26,760 bases of DNA from UBA3824 sp017541145 (GCA_947168365.1 CAMVLO010000057.1:1-26760); one strand, 5' to 3'; positions 15,459-24,322 are shown, counted from the first letter of the stretch. Translations and numbers: made by a program. Notes: a model not told the origin generated them from the sequence alone.

Positions 15459-15592
15459 CTATCTTTATTATTGTGACATAAAAAAAAATCCTTAATTTTT
15501 GTTTTTAATATATAATTGTCTGAAATTTAAATTGTTATATTGTTGTTGTATAAAAACAATTAAAAAAATTATGATTTTGACAATTTACTGAC

Positions 15593-15600
15593 TAATTTTG
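15593..15600 (+). promoter_or_regulatory. -7 box for the Dabb-family gene
   Basis: TAATTTTG is an exact TAnnTTTG match 29 bp before the ATG at 15630. The candidate TTTG at 15576-15579 is too close to serve as a normal -33 box. Confidence 0.5.
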
Positions 15601-15629
15601 CATGAATTAACATTTAAAATTGTATAGTT

Positions 15630-15929
15630 ATGATAAGACACATCGTTTTTTTCAGGATAAAAGATGCAAACGGTATGACTAAAGACCGGATTTGCAGCCA
15701 GTTGAAAGAGAAATTTGCGGAGTTGCCTTCCAAAATTTCTGTTATCCAAAAATTGGTTTCGGGACAAGATTTTATTCACGGCGAGATGTCATACGATTTT
15801 GCTTTGGAGGTTGATTTCAAGTCGGTTGATGATTTGAATTTTTACTCAACACATCCGGCACATCTTAATGTTGTAGAATGGCTGAAACCATACATGATTT
15901 CGGTGGCTGCGGTAGATTTTAATATGTAA
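15630..15929 (+). CDS. Dabb (stress-responsive alpha/beta barrel) family protein
   Basis: The 99-residue single-domain protein has the Dabb pattern: first strand MIRHIVFFRIKD, central FALEVDFKSVDDLNFYSTHPAHLNVVEWLKPY with the family's Y..HP.H element (about residues 72-78), and a final strand. Dabb proteins are ferredoxin-like dimers; some are small enzymes (for example olivetolic acid cyclase in plants), but most bacterial members have no known reaction. It is followed after 72 bp by ispE and may share its transcript. Confidence 0.88.
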   Translation: MIRHIVFFRIKDANGMTKDRICSQLKEKFAELPSKISVIQKLVSGQDFIHGEMSYDFALEVDFKSVDDLNFYSTHPAHLNVVEWLKPYMISVAAVDFNM

Positions 15930-16001
15930 CCTACAATTAAAACATAATTTTAGTCAACTTTTTGTATATTAATTAGATAACAACAATTTAGTCTTTATAA
16001 A

Positions 16002-16802
16002 ATGATAGTTTTTCCTAACGCTAAAATCAACATCGGACTTAACATCACAAAGCGCCGTGAAGATGGTTTTCATGATATTGAAACCATATTTTATCCGGTG
16101 AAATTATTTGATAGTCTTGAATTTTTTCAAAGTGAAACCGGCAAAGATAACTTTGTAATTTCCGGAATAAAAATTCAAAGTGACGGCAAAAAAAATCTTG
16201 TAGAACGTGCACTTGATATCCTTCGTGAGAAATTTGATATTCCTCCATTGGAAATTCGATTGTTTAAAAATATTCCAGCCGGTGCCGGTCTTGGCGGCGG
16301 TTCTTCTGATGCGGCTTTCTTCTTAAAGGCTGCTAATGAATATTTTAGACTTGGACTTTCGAGAGAACAACTTATAGAAGAGGCTTCGCGGTTGGGAGCT
16401 GATTGTGCTTTTTTTATTGATGACGAACCCAAATTTGCTACCGGCAAGGGTAATATTTTTCATGATGCGCCGCAAATTGATCCGAATTTGAATATTTTGA
16501 TTATCAAGCCGGATTTTGGAATTTCAACTGCTTTGGCGTATTCCAAAGTGAAACCTCAGCCGGCAAAAACCGATTTGCTTGAAGATTTCAAAAAGCCGGT
16601 TTCTGAATGGAAAAATCTGATTAAGAACGATTTTGAGGAATTTTTGTTCCCTGATTTTCCAAAACTCAAAGAGCTGAAAGAGCGGCTTTATGCCAACGGT
16701 GCAATCTATTCGTCGATGACAGGAAGCGGTTCGGCATTGTTTGGAATTTATGATTCGATACCGCAAGTAGACCACGAAATACAGTCTCTAAGAGTTTTTT
16801 AG
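16002..16802 (+). CDS. ispE: 4-(cytidine 5'-diphospho)-2-C-methyl-D-erythritol kinase IspE
   Basis: The 266-residue GHMP kinase phosphorylates CDP-methylerythritol in the MEP route to isoprenoids. N-terminal FPNAKINIGL carries the catalytic Lys8. The ATP-binding motif PAGAGLGGGSSDA is at 92-104. GADCAFF (132-138) holds the catalytic Asp134, where many orthologues read GSDCPFF. A C-terminal glycine-rich MTGSGSALFG motif closes the active site. Length is slightly below the Escherichia coli enzyme and typical for Bacteroidota. Confidence 0.95.
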   Translation: MIVFPNAKINIGLNITKRREDGFHDIETIFYPVKLFDSLEFFQSETGKDNFVISGIKIQSDGKKNLVERALDILREKFDIPPLEIRLFKNIPAGAGLGGGSSDAAFFLKAANEYFRLGLSREQLIEEASRLGADCAFFIDDEPKFATGKGNIFHDAPQIDPNLNILIIKPDFGISTALAYSKVKPQPAKTDLLEDFKKPVSEWKNLIKNDFEEFLFPDFPKLKELKERLYANGAIYSSMTGSGSALFGIYDSIPQVDHEIQSLRVF

Positions 16803-16867
16803 TAAAAAAACACAAAAAAGTTGTTTTTTGGAATTGTATTTGTCTAAATTTTTATAATTTAGTCAAT

Positions 16868-16914
16868 CCGTTTTTATGCGGCGGCCAAACGGGCTAATAT
16901 GTTTAATTAGCTTT
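16868..16914 (+). terminator. Two small hairpins downstream of ispE
   Basis: Inverted repeats ccgttt (16868-16873) / aaacgg (16887-16892), then gctaat (16893-16898) / attagc (16906-16911) followed by ttt. The second could be a weak terminator for ispE. Alternatively the pair forms a structured leader for the sensor gene at 16947. The GC-rich island (gcggcggcc) stands out in AT-rich surroundings. Confidence 0.35.
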
Positions 16915-16946
16915 TACAAATTATTATAAATTGGCAAATTTTATCT

Positions 16947-19739
16947 ATGAATTCTAAAAAACGTAATACAAAAATACATTTGTGGATTAACCTTTTTATG
17001 GGAGGTTTTTTCACTGTGGTATTTATTGTGTTGTCTGTATTTACAATTAGACAGCAAGACAATGAGATGCTCGCCAAAAGTAATGAACAATTGGACGAGG
17101 CTGTTACTAATTTGAAATATCGTATCGAAACAGAAAACAATATCAATCAAGAAGAAGTTTCTGAGTCGTTGCGTTTGTTTGTGTATTTCCTCAGACAAAC
17201 AGGTCAAGTAGTTCAGGAAGAGGATTCTATCAGTCGTCAGGCTACTGATTTTATCACCGGTGAAACCAATTTTAAGAGAGTGCCGCGTTGGACTGTAAAA
17301 GGTAAAGATATTTCTTCTATCAATACAATTATTGATAATGTTTATTCGCTTACCGGTACGCAATCGGCGATGTATCAGAAGATTCCGGAAGGTTATCTTA
17401 TTGTAGCTTCCAATTTTGATCATTCTGATAAACAGTTGCTTACGGATATTTTTATTCCGAATACTTCTGATATTGTTCCTACTGTAGAAAACGGTGAAAT
17501 TTATCAGGGTAACATCGATATTCTGAAAAAACAATTTGTAACAGCCTTTTTCCCGTTGTTTTTGAATTCAAAAATTTCGGGTATGGTTTCGTGTATGAAA
17601 AAGTTTTCATTGTCGAAAGGTGTTGTAGAATTTGTAAAAGGTCAGGTTGTAAACGAATCGGGCTATCTTTTTGTAATTTCTCCTTCTGCCGGAATTTATT
17701 TACACCCGGAACTTTCTAATATTGAGAGTCTTCATGCCGAAAGAGTTCTCAATAATATCAAGGCTGATTCCGATTCTAAAAATATCACTACCAAATATTT
17801 TCGGATGTTTGAAAAAGATTTTGACGTTTGCCAAAAAGTATTGTATATCAAAGATTTGGATACTTACGTCGGAGTTTGCTGTCCTATGGATGAAATCGGT
17901 TCAAGTCAATCTACAAAGCTGAAAATCATCGGTTTGTATGTATTTTTGTGGTTGATTTGTCAATTGGTTCTTATATTAATAAACAGTTCATTTTTCAAGA
18001 TTTTTGATAAGATTAAGACATTTGTTTATCAAGTGGCTGAAGGCAGAGTTCCAGAAAAATCAACTTCAAAATTGGTTTCCAAGTTGGAACCTATTGAAAT
18101 GATTGAGATGGAAAATGCTGTTAATGAGATTATTGAAAACAAAAACAATCGAGTAAAACTTATTGAAAAACTTTCAGAAGGCGATTTTTCAAACGAATTG
18201 GAGTTTGAGAAAGGAAAGGATGATGAAACTGACAAGTTGTTGAATCTCAGAGAATTTCTTGCTGTAAAAACCAAAGACGATAAAGCTCGTAAGCTTGAAG
18301 AAATTCATACTGATTGGGTTAACGAAGGTATTACAAAATTTATTGAAATTCTTCGTTTCCATGGTCAGGACCGAAAAGTTTTGGCTTACAATATTATAAG
18401 TAATCTTGTAAAATATATAAACGGTAATCAAGGCGCAATTTATTTTACTCGCGAAGATGATCCCGAAAATATAACTCTCGAAATAGCAGCTTGTTACGCT
18501 TACGAAAAACAGAAAATGATAAAAGGTTCGTTTTCAGTAAACGAAGGATTGCTCGGAAGGGCTTATCATGAAAGCCGTATTATTAATGTAACAGATTTGC
18601 CACCGGGTTATATCAAGATAGTCAGCGGTTTGGGCGATGCTCAGCCGAACAATTTGATAATTGTACCGTTGATTTTCAACCAAAAAATCAGTGGTATGCT
18701 TGAGCTTGCATCGTTCCATAAATTTGAGGAATACCAAGTAACATTTTTGTCGCGAATTGCAGAAAGTATTGCGTCGGCGGTTTCCGGTTTGAAGATTAAT
18801 GAGCGTACCGAATCATTGTTGCAACAAAGTCAAGAGCAGTCTAAACTTATGAAAATTCAGGAAGTTGAGATGCGTCGCAACCTTCAGGAAATGCGTCGGT
18901 TGAAAGAAGAAGCCGAAACCAAGGATTCCGAAATGCGCGGTCTTTTCAGGGCTATTGATGCAACATCGTTGGTTACTCAGTACGATAAAGACGGAACAAT
19001 TATACGTGTTAACTCCAGAGTTATCGACCTTTTGCAGATGTCAGAAGAAGAAATTGTCGGTAAAAATCATGCTGACATTTCGTCGTTTAAACCGGACAAC
19101 AAAGATTATCGAAAATTCTGGGAAGATCTTCGTCACGGTCAAACAAGAAATCTTCAAGAATCAATTCAAACCCGAAATAAAACAATTTGGCTTGCCGAAA
19201 CATTTTCTCCGATTGTAGATGAAAAAGGTAATGTTCAGAAAATCATCAATATCGGATTGGATATTTCTAGTACCAAAATTCTTGAAAGGCAGTTGCGTAC
19301 ACAGGAACGTGAAATCAACCGCTCTTTGGACAAAATCAACGAGAAAGAAAAAATTCTTGCTGAAAAACAGAAATTTATCGAGGATTCTCAGTTGGAAATG
19401 CGAACATTCAATCTGGCTATCGATTCCTTTGTTATGAAAGTGGAATTTAGCCGCCGTGGTATAATTTTGTCGGCAAACTCATTGTTTTACAATAAATTGG
19501 GTTTGGAAGAAGAGCAAGTTGTTAACATGGATTTTGCTAATTTCCTTGTACCGGAAAATATTACACAGTTCTCTACTTCGCTTACAATTTTGTGTTCGGG
19601 TAAAGAGCAGATTGAAAGGCTGAAATTGAAACTTCCAACAGGTAGTTTTATTTATATAAATGCTAATGAATTCCCGATTGCCAATACAAAAGGTGATGTG
19701 GAAAAAATTATGCTTTTGGCTACTGTTATTGATGTTTAG
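16947..19739 (+). CDS. Transmembrane Cache-GAF-PAS-PAS receptor without output domain
   Basis: The 930-residue protein has a transmembrane helix at about 11-33 and a periplasmic sensor of about 290 residues in the style of double Cache domains (for example GYLFVISPSAGIYLHPE at 239-255). A second helix covers about 325-349, then a HAMP-like/linker segment to about 415. A GAF domain spans about 465-612 and a coiled coil about 615-665 (LLQQSQEQSKLMKIQEVEMR). A PAS domain follows (about 665-775; DKDGTIIRVNSRVIDLL, ending NIGLDISSTK), a second coiled coil, and a final PAS (about 820-930; SRRGIILSANSLFYNKLG). It stops right after the last PAS strand. No histidine kinase, cyclase, GGDEF/EAL, SpoIIE or chemotaxis domain is present. 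The next receptor gene begins 6 bp later. A likely role is ligand sensing that is passed to a partner protein. Confidence 0.85.
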   Translation: MNSKKRNTKIHLWINLFMGGFFTVVFIVLSVFTIRQQDNEMLAKSNEQLDEAVTNLKYRIETENNINQEEVSESLRLFVYFLRQTGQVVQEEDSISRQATDFITGETNFKRVPRWTVKGKDISSINTIIDNVYSLTGTQSAMYQKIPEGYLIVASNFDHSDKQLLTDIFIPNTSDIVPTVENGEIYQGNIDILKKQFVTAFFPLFLNSKISGMVSCMKKFSLSKGVVEFVKGQVVNESGYLFVISPSAGIYLHPELSNIESLHAERVLNNIKADSDSKNITTKYFRMFEKDFDVCQKVLYIKDLDTYVGVCCPMDEIGSSQSTKLKIIGLYVFLWLICQLVLILINSSFFKIFDKIKTFVYQVAEGRVPEKSTSKLVSKLEPIEMIEMENAVNEIIENKNNRVKLIEKLSEGDFSNELEFEKGKDDETDKLLNLREFLAVKTKDDKARKLEEIHTDWVNEGITKFIEILRFHGQDRKVLAYNIISNLVKYINGNQGAIYFTREDDPENITLEIAACYAYEKQKMIKGSFSVNEGLLGRAYHESRIINVTDLPPGYIKIVSGLGDAQPNNLIIVPLIFNQKISGMLELASFHKFEEYQVTFLSRIAESIASAVSGLKINERTESLLQQSQEQSKLMKIQEVEMRRNLQEMRRLKEEAETKDSEMRGLFRAIDATSLVTQYDKDGTIIRVNSRVIDLLQMSEEEIVGKNHADISSFKPDNKDYRKFWEDLRHGQTRNLQESIQTRNKTIWLAETFSPIVDEKGNVQKIINIGLDISSTKILERQLRTQEREINRSLDKINEKEKILAEKQKFIEDSQLEMRTFNLAIDSFVMKVEFSRRGIILSANSLFYNKLGLEEEQVVNMDFANFLVPENITQFSTSLTILCSGKEQIERLKLKLPTGSFIYINANEFPIANTKGDVEKIMLLATVIDV

Positions 19740-19745
19740 AAAATT

Positions 19746-22166
19746 ATGTTAGAGAAAACAAGAAATAAATTTAATTCGATGCTCAAAAAGTCATACGATT
19801 ATTATTTTGCGTATGGACTTTTTACATTTGTCATTGTCATGTTGGTGTCATTGATATTGGGACTTTTTATGCGTTCCAGAGAAATCGCCGAATACAAAGA
19901 AGACATCGAGAAGAGTTCTCAATTGCTGTCTCAAACTTTCAAAGGGATAGTTACCTCGGAAGTGGAAACACTTGATAAACTGTCACTTTGGTTTGTTCAG
20001 ATTGGTAATCCGGAACTCAATTTCCACATGGACAGAAATCAAGCAACAACTATTCTTTATGAAAATATTTCTTCGGTTCCCGATATGAAAAGTCTTTACA
20101 TGATTTGGGAACCAAATATGTTTGACGGCAAAGATTCATTGTATCAAGATGCTGAATATCATGATTCTACAGGTCGTTTTGTGCCGCTTTTTACCAAACG
20201 AGTTGACGGTGTTGTAGAGCACGATTATATTTCAAATTACAACGATAATGAGGATGTTAACTCTTATTATTATTTCAAAACCAAGAAAAATGTAATAATT
20301 CAAGAGCCGGTTTTGAAACGTGAAAATGCAAAAAATCAGCTTGTTATGCCAATTGTTTATCCGTTGCATTTCGGTACAAGACTTTTGGGCGTAATTGGAG
20401 CAGAATATGTAATCAACAATATTAATCAAAAACTTTCGCTGATTGAACGTCCGGAAGACAGTCAGTTGATAATTTTTACTTCCGGTGGCAAAATCGCCGC
20501 ATCGCCTGACAAAGAGTTGCTTATAGGTCGCGATTTGCAAACTGTTTTCCCTGAAAATTCTGATTTTTATTATATCAAATTCCGTAGGGGAGAGGATTTT
20601 GAGCAGTACACCGACGACGATTATATTTTAACGCGTACTTGTAATCTTAACGATATTGATACACATTTTTCTATTTGTTTGATTGTTGAAAAGTCAACAT
20701 TAAATCACAAAGGAAATATGGCTCTGTTGATGACAATGCTCATCGGTTTTATACTTTACCTTATGGTGCTTGCATTGATTATCATTTTCAGAAGTTTTTA
20801 TATTCGTCAGGTTCGTTTGCTTACACAAAAAGGAGAGGATTTGGCAAATGTTGAAAAAGATTATTCACGTCACGGCAAATTGTATGTACCGGAATTGAAA
20901 ATGCTTGATGATATTCTTTTCAATTATCACCGTACATTTGTTAAAATCAAAGAGTTAAACCGTCAGATAGAATCCACCCGTTACGACGATGAACTTAATA
21001 CATTGCCGGCTGACAATCTGTTCCAAAGGTCATATAACGGAATGCTTGAGAATTTGCGTAAAATTACAATTCAAGAGACAGAACGTAAAGCCAAGGAAAA
21101 AGCACAGTTGTGGATTTCGGAAGGTATTGCTGCGATAAATGATGCAATGCGTATCGGTAGCAACAAAATCGATTTGTTGTCGGAAAATATTTTGATGACA
21201 TTGGTTAAGTATACCAACGCGGTTTTGGGCGGACTTTATCTTTATAGTAAAGAGGATGATGGCGAATATTTGATTTTGAATGCTGCTGTAGCACTCAATC
21301 AGAAAAAAGCTGTAAAAATAAAAATAGAAAAAGGCGTAGGACTTGTCGGAACATGTGCTTTGGAAAAACAGGCAATTTTCCTTGATAAACTTCCTGATGA
21401 TTATATAAATGTGTTTTCGGGCTTGGGAAAATCGAAGCCGAGATATTTGGCAGTTTTGCCGATGCTTTATGACGGCGAATTGATAGCTGTTGTGGAAATT
21501 GCATTTATAAAAGAGTTGAACGATTCCGAGCGTGAATTTTTGTCGATAATTTCCTCAACCATAGCAAGTTCGCTCGTTACGGCAAGAATCAACGAACAGA
21601 CCGAACAACTTATGCAACAGTTTAGAGCTCAGGCTGATACATTGGCTGCCAACGAAAAAGAGATGACTGAAAATATCAACAAGTTGAAAACAGAGCAACA
21701 GAAATCTCTTGAGCGTGAGGTAGAAATGAACGGTTTGTTGGATGCTATCAACAACTCGTTGGTTTCTGTAGAATTTTCTACGGCGGGTATTTTGCTGAGT
21801 GCCAACGAAAGATATTTGAAAGCAATGCATTACGAAATTGCTGAAATTCAGGGGATGAACATCTTCGACCTTGTAAGAAGCAACCGTCAGGAATTGGAAG
21901 TAATTATGACACAAGTAATGCAAGGAAAATATTACGAATGCGAAATGAAACGTATTGCCAAAAACGGTGATACTAAATGGTTTTTGGCAACATATACTCC
22001 TTATTACAATTTTGAAGGCAAGATTATAAAAATTTTGTTTTTTGCTACAGATATTTCTGATATCAAGAAAGTTCAAGACGATTTGCAAGGCAAAATAAAC
22101 GATTTGGAGGCATTGTTACAAAAAATGCAAGCAGAACTTGCATCATTGCGTAATGAAAAAAGGTAG
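19746..22166 (+). CDS. Transmembrane Cache-GAF-PAS receptor without output domain
   Basis: The 806-residue protein has transmembrane helices at about 21-43 and 324-349 around a periplasmic dCache-type domain. Family-like segments are MKSLYMIWEPNMFDGKD at 114-130 and YPLHFGTRLLGVIGAEYV at 205-222. Inside the cell there is a helical linker, a GAF domain (about 480-612), and a coiled coil (about 613-660, with INEQTEQLMQQFRAQAD) aligned to that of the upstream receptor. A PAS domain follows (about 660-775; FSTAGILLSANERYLKAM ... FFATDISDIKK), then a short C-terminal coiled coil (776-803). No enzymatic output domain is visible. The GAF, coiled-coil and PAS parts resemble the upstream receptor, suggesting an old duplication with divergent sensor domains. 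The tail helix could mediate pairing with a partner. Confidence 0.85.
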   Translation: MLEKTRNKFNSMLKKSYDYYFAYGLFTFVIVMLVSLILGLFMRSREIAEYKEDIEKSSQLLSQTFKGIVTSEVETLDKLSLWFVQIGNPELNFHMDRNQATTILYENISSVPDMKSLYMIWEPNMFDGKDSLYQDAEYHDSTGRFVPLFTKRVDGVVEHDYISNYNDNEDVNSYYYFKTKKNVIIQEPVLKRENAKNQLVMPIVYPLHFGTRLLGVIGAEYVINNINQKLSLIERPEDSQLIIFTSGGKIAASPDKELLIGRDLQTVFPENSDFYYIKFRRGEDFEQYTDDDYILTRTCNLNDIDTHFSICLIVEKSTLNHKGNMALLMTMLIGFILYLMVLALIIIFRSFYIRQVRLLTQKGEDLANVEKDYSRHGKLYVPELKMLDDILFNYHRTFVKIKELNRQIESTRYDDELNTLPADNLFQRSYNGMLENLRKITIQETERKAKEKAQLWISEGIAAINDAMRIGSNKIDLLSENILMTLVKYTNAVLGGLYLYSKEDDGEYLILNAAVALNQKKAVKIKIEKGVGLVGTCALEKQAIFLDKLPDDYINVFSGLGKSKPRYLAVLPMLYDGELIAVVEIAFIKELNDSEREFLSIISSTIASSLVTARINEQTEQLMQQFRAQADTLAANEKEMTENINKLKTEQQKSLEREVEMNGLLDAINNSLVSVEFSTAGILLSANERYLKAMHYEIAEIQGMNIFDLVRSNRQELEVIMTQVMQGKYYECEMKRIAKNGDTKWFLATYTPYYNFEGKIIKILFFATDISDIKKVQDDLQGKINDLEALLQKMQAELASLRNEKR

Positions 22167-22202
22167 AAAAATAATATAACTAAATTATAAACTTTTTATA
22201 TC

Positions 22203-23126
22203 ATGTATTGTAGAAACTGTGGAAATCAGGTAGACGGTAGTATAGAAGAATGTAATATTTGCGGACAAAATATACATCAAGGTCAGAATTATTGTCCTGT
22301 TTGCGGACATTTTTGTATACCGGGCGATACTACATGTATACAATGTAAATCCCCGCTTACAGAGAATGTAAAATTATCAGTAACTATCAATAAACCTGCT
22401 GATAATCAAACAAGTCCGATTCCGGATGTAAATATTAATCCAAATGCAAATACTTCCGGACATTCAACAGTTGTTCCGCCTGTGGAACCTCAAATATCTG
22501 CACAGACACAGCAATCTGCAACTACATCACCGAAATATGATCTTTCGGGTCCGAAATATTTGCCTGCCGGGAAAAAATATTGTCGTAATTGCGGACTTGT
22601 AATCAATGCAGATGCTGACGTATGTCCGTTTTGCGATTCTCCTCATGGTCAAGGACATAACTACTGTTCTAAATGCGGTTCGGGAACTATAGAAGGCGAT
22701 AGTGTTTGTTCCGTATGTTCAAATCCGCTTACAAGAGTGCAGCCGACATACATCCCGAAGCAACCGCCGGTAAAAACATCGAATAATCAAAATCAACAGA
22801 GAAATCAATATACACAACAGCAAGTAAACCCGAATCAACGTTACAACGGAGCACCGTATAATGTTAACATCCAAAACAATTACAATTATAATTACAACCC
22901 GAATACCAACGTCGGCGAACATTCGTATATTACAACAATATTGTTGTCGCTGTTGGGATTTCTCGGATTTTGCGGTATCCATCGGTTTTATACCAAGGAT
23001 TATTTAATCGGTATTTTGCAATTGGTAACATTTGGAGGTTGTTATATTTGGCAAATTATTGATTTTATTTTGATAATTTCAGATTCGTACAGAGACGGTG
23101 ACGGTAAAAAATTATCAAAAAATTGA
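22203..23126 (+). CDS. Double zinc-ribbon protein with C-terminal TM2 domain
   Basis: The 307-residue product has two copies of a module of about 46 residues with four CxxC knuckles each: Cys3/6, 17/20, 31/34, 45/48 and Cys127/130, 141/144, 155/158, 169/172 (DZANK-like double zinc ribbons). That allows four zinc sites. The modules are joined by a Pro/Ser/Thr-rich linker (53-125) and followed by an Asn/Gln-rich stretch (about 190-240). The C-terminal segment (about 240-300) is a TM2 domain: ITTILLSLLGFLGFCGIHRFYTKDYLIGI with the GIHRFY turn, then a second helix and DGDGK. The zinc ribbons should face the cytoplasm. It follows the receptor pair by 36 bp and is probably co-transcribed. Function is unknown; an adaptor for the receptors is speculation. 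Confidence 0.85.
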   Translation: MYCRNCGNQVDGSIEECNICGQNIHQGQNYCPVCGHFCIPGDTTCIQCKSPLTENVKLSVTINKPADNQTSPIPDVNINPNANTSGHSTVVPPVEPQISAQTQQSATTSPKYDLSGPKYLPAGKKYCRNCGLVINADADVCPFCDSPHGQGHNYCSKCGSGTIEGDSVCSVCSNPLTRVQPTYIPKQPPVKTSNNQNQQRNQYTQQQVNPNQRYNGAPYNVNIQNNYNYNYNPNTNVGEHSYITTILLSLLGFLGFCGIHRFYTKDYLIGILQLVTFGGCYIWQIIDFILIISDSYRDGDGKKLSKN

Positions 23127-23359
23127 TAATCCCAAAACGTCAAATTCATTTTTGTGATAAAAATTAACATAAAATTTGCTCCAAAAATAGCTTTTTTGAT
23201 ACTTTAACATAAATTATTTATATTAAATCTTAACAATTTTTTGTAATTAATAAAAAACGTAAGTGTCTGAAAATAAGCAAGTGATGTTAAAACATTTCGC
23301 CAAGAGGCAATAAAAATGAAATTGTCGTAGCTTAAATTTAAAAAAAGTTTTCAAAATTG
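23127..23359. other. Intergenic region between the TM2 and RRM genes
   Basis: AT-rich, with no gene recognised. A perfect palindrome ttatcaa-aaaa-ttgataa overlaps the TM2 gene stop (23112-23129) but has no T-tract. A 9-codon open stretch near 23283 is too short to call. Confidence 0.5.
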
Positions 23360-23389
23360 TTGCAAATACCAAAATTTAGTCTAAATTTG
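23360..23389 (+). promoter_or_regulatory. Complete Bacteroidota promoter for the RRM gene
   Basis: -33 TTG at 23360-23362 and -7 TAAATTTG at 23382-23389, separated by the canonical 19 bp. Transcription should start near 23396, leaving an AT-rich 5' leader of about 70 nt before the ATG at 23467. Confidence 0.7.
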
Positions 23390-23466
23390 CAACGGAAATA
23401 ATTGAGGAAACTCTTTTTATTACGAAACAGGAAACATATTAATATCTAATTTTTATTTATTTTTAA

Positions 23467-24294
23467 ATGAACATTTATATCGCTAATTTAAGTTTGAATG
23501 TCACAGACGAGGACTTAAAAGAATTATTTTCACAGTACGGAACTATCAATTCAGTAAAGATTATTATCGACAAAGAAACTGGCAAATCAAAGGGCTTCGG
23601 TTTCGTTGAGATGCCAAATGAAGAGGAAGGTCAAAAAGCTATTGACGCACTTAATGGTCAGGTACTTAATTTTGAAGGTGAAGAAGAAACAACAGATCAT
23701 AAAGAAGTAAAAGTTTCAGTTGCACGTCCGCGTCAAAATAACAACAATAATAACAATAACCAAGGCGGATACCGTCAAAACAACAACGGTTATCAGCAGC
23801 GTCGTCAATTCAACAACGGTGGATTCCGTCAAAACAATGGCGGTTATCGTCCACGTCGTCAGTTCAACAACGGTGGTTATAATAATGGTTATAACAACGG
23901 TGGCTACAATCAAGGTTATAACAACGGTTATAATAATGGTGGCTACAACCAAGGTTACAACCAAAACGGTGATGACAATCAGAATCCAAACGGTGGTTAC
24001 AACAACGGCGGTTACAACAATGGCGGATATCGTCCGCGTCGTCAGTACAATAACGGCGGATTCCGTCAGTACAACAACGGCGGTTATCGTCAGTACAACA
24101 ATGGTTATAACAACGGCGGTTACAACAATGGCTACAATAATCAGGGTTACAACAACCAAGGCTATAACAATCAGGGTTATAACAACCAAGGTTACAACAA
24201 TCAGGGTTATCACAACCAGCAACCTGTTGAACCTAAAGAAAATACTAATACTGAAAATAATTCAGCAGAACAGAATACAACAGAACAAAATTAA
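23467..24294 (+). CDS. RRM RNA-binding protein with long N/G/Y/Q/R low-complexity tail
   Basis: The 275-residue protein starts with a single RNA recognition motif (1 to about 87) with RNP2 IYIANL (3-8) and RNP1 KGFGFVEM (42-49), including the aromatic residues that stack on RNA. Residues about 90-250 are low-complexity: Asn runs, GGYNNGGYNNG and YNNQG repeats, with spaced basic patches RPRRQ(F/Y)NNGG and FRQ(N/Y)NNGG. The end is acidic/polar (EPKENTNTENN...). Small single-RRM proteins are common in Bacteroidota and act as global RNA binders, but usually with much shorter tails. The tail resembles prion-like/RGG-type regions of eukaryotic RRM proteins, so condensate formation is plausible but unproven. 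It is monocistronic, with its own promoter and terminator. Confidence 0.93.
   Translation: MNIYIANLSLNVTDEDLKELFSQYGTINSVKIIIDKETGKSKGFGFVEMPNEEEGQKAIDALNGQVLNFEGEEETTDHKEVKVSVARPRQNNNNNNNNQGGYRQNNNGYQQRRQFNNGGFRQNNGGYRPRRQFNNGGYNNGYNNGGYNQGYNNGYNNGGYNQGYNQNGDDNQNPNGGYNNGGYNNGGYRPRRQYNNGGFRQYNNGGYRQYNNGYNNGGYNNGYNNQGYNNQGYNNQGYNNQGYNNQGYHNQQPVEPKENTNTENNSAEQNTTEQN
24133..24207 (+). repeat. 15-bp tandem repeat (YNNQG) in the RRM protein tail
   Basis: Five in-frame 15-bp units encode YNNQG. Synonymous codons alternate between aat-cag and aac-caa in successive units, giving a 30-bp higher-order period. Looser N/G/Y repeats extend back to about 23737. Confidence 0.85.
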
Positions 24295-24322
24295 TAATTT
24301 TTATTCATATCGTTTTTTGGGG

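Noticed and set aside
16941..17534. 197-codon minus-strand frame
   Set aside because: It is antisense to the membrane and sensor part of the first receptor; the plus-strand product has clear domains.
23112..23129. Palindrome ttatcaa-aaaa-ttgataa as a terminator
   Set aside because: The stem is all weak pairs, overlaps the stop codon and has no following T-run.
23716..24222. 168-codon minus-strand frame rich in Val/Ile/Thr
   Set aside because: It is the antisense of the AAC/GGT-type codon repeats of the RRM protein tail; its composition is a by-product of the repeat.
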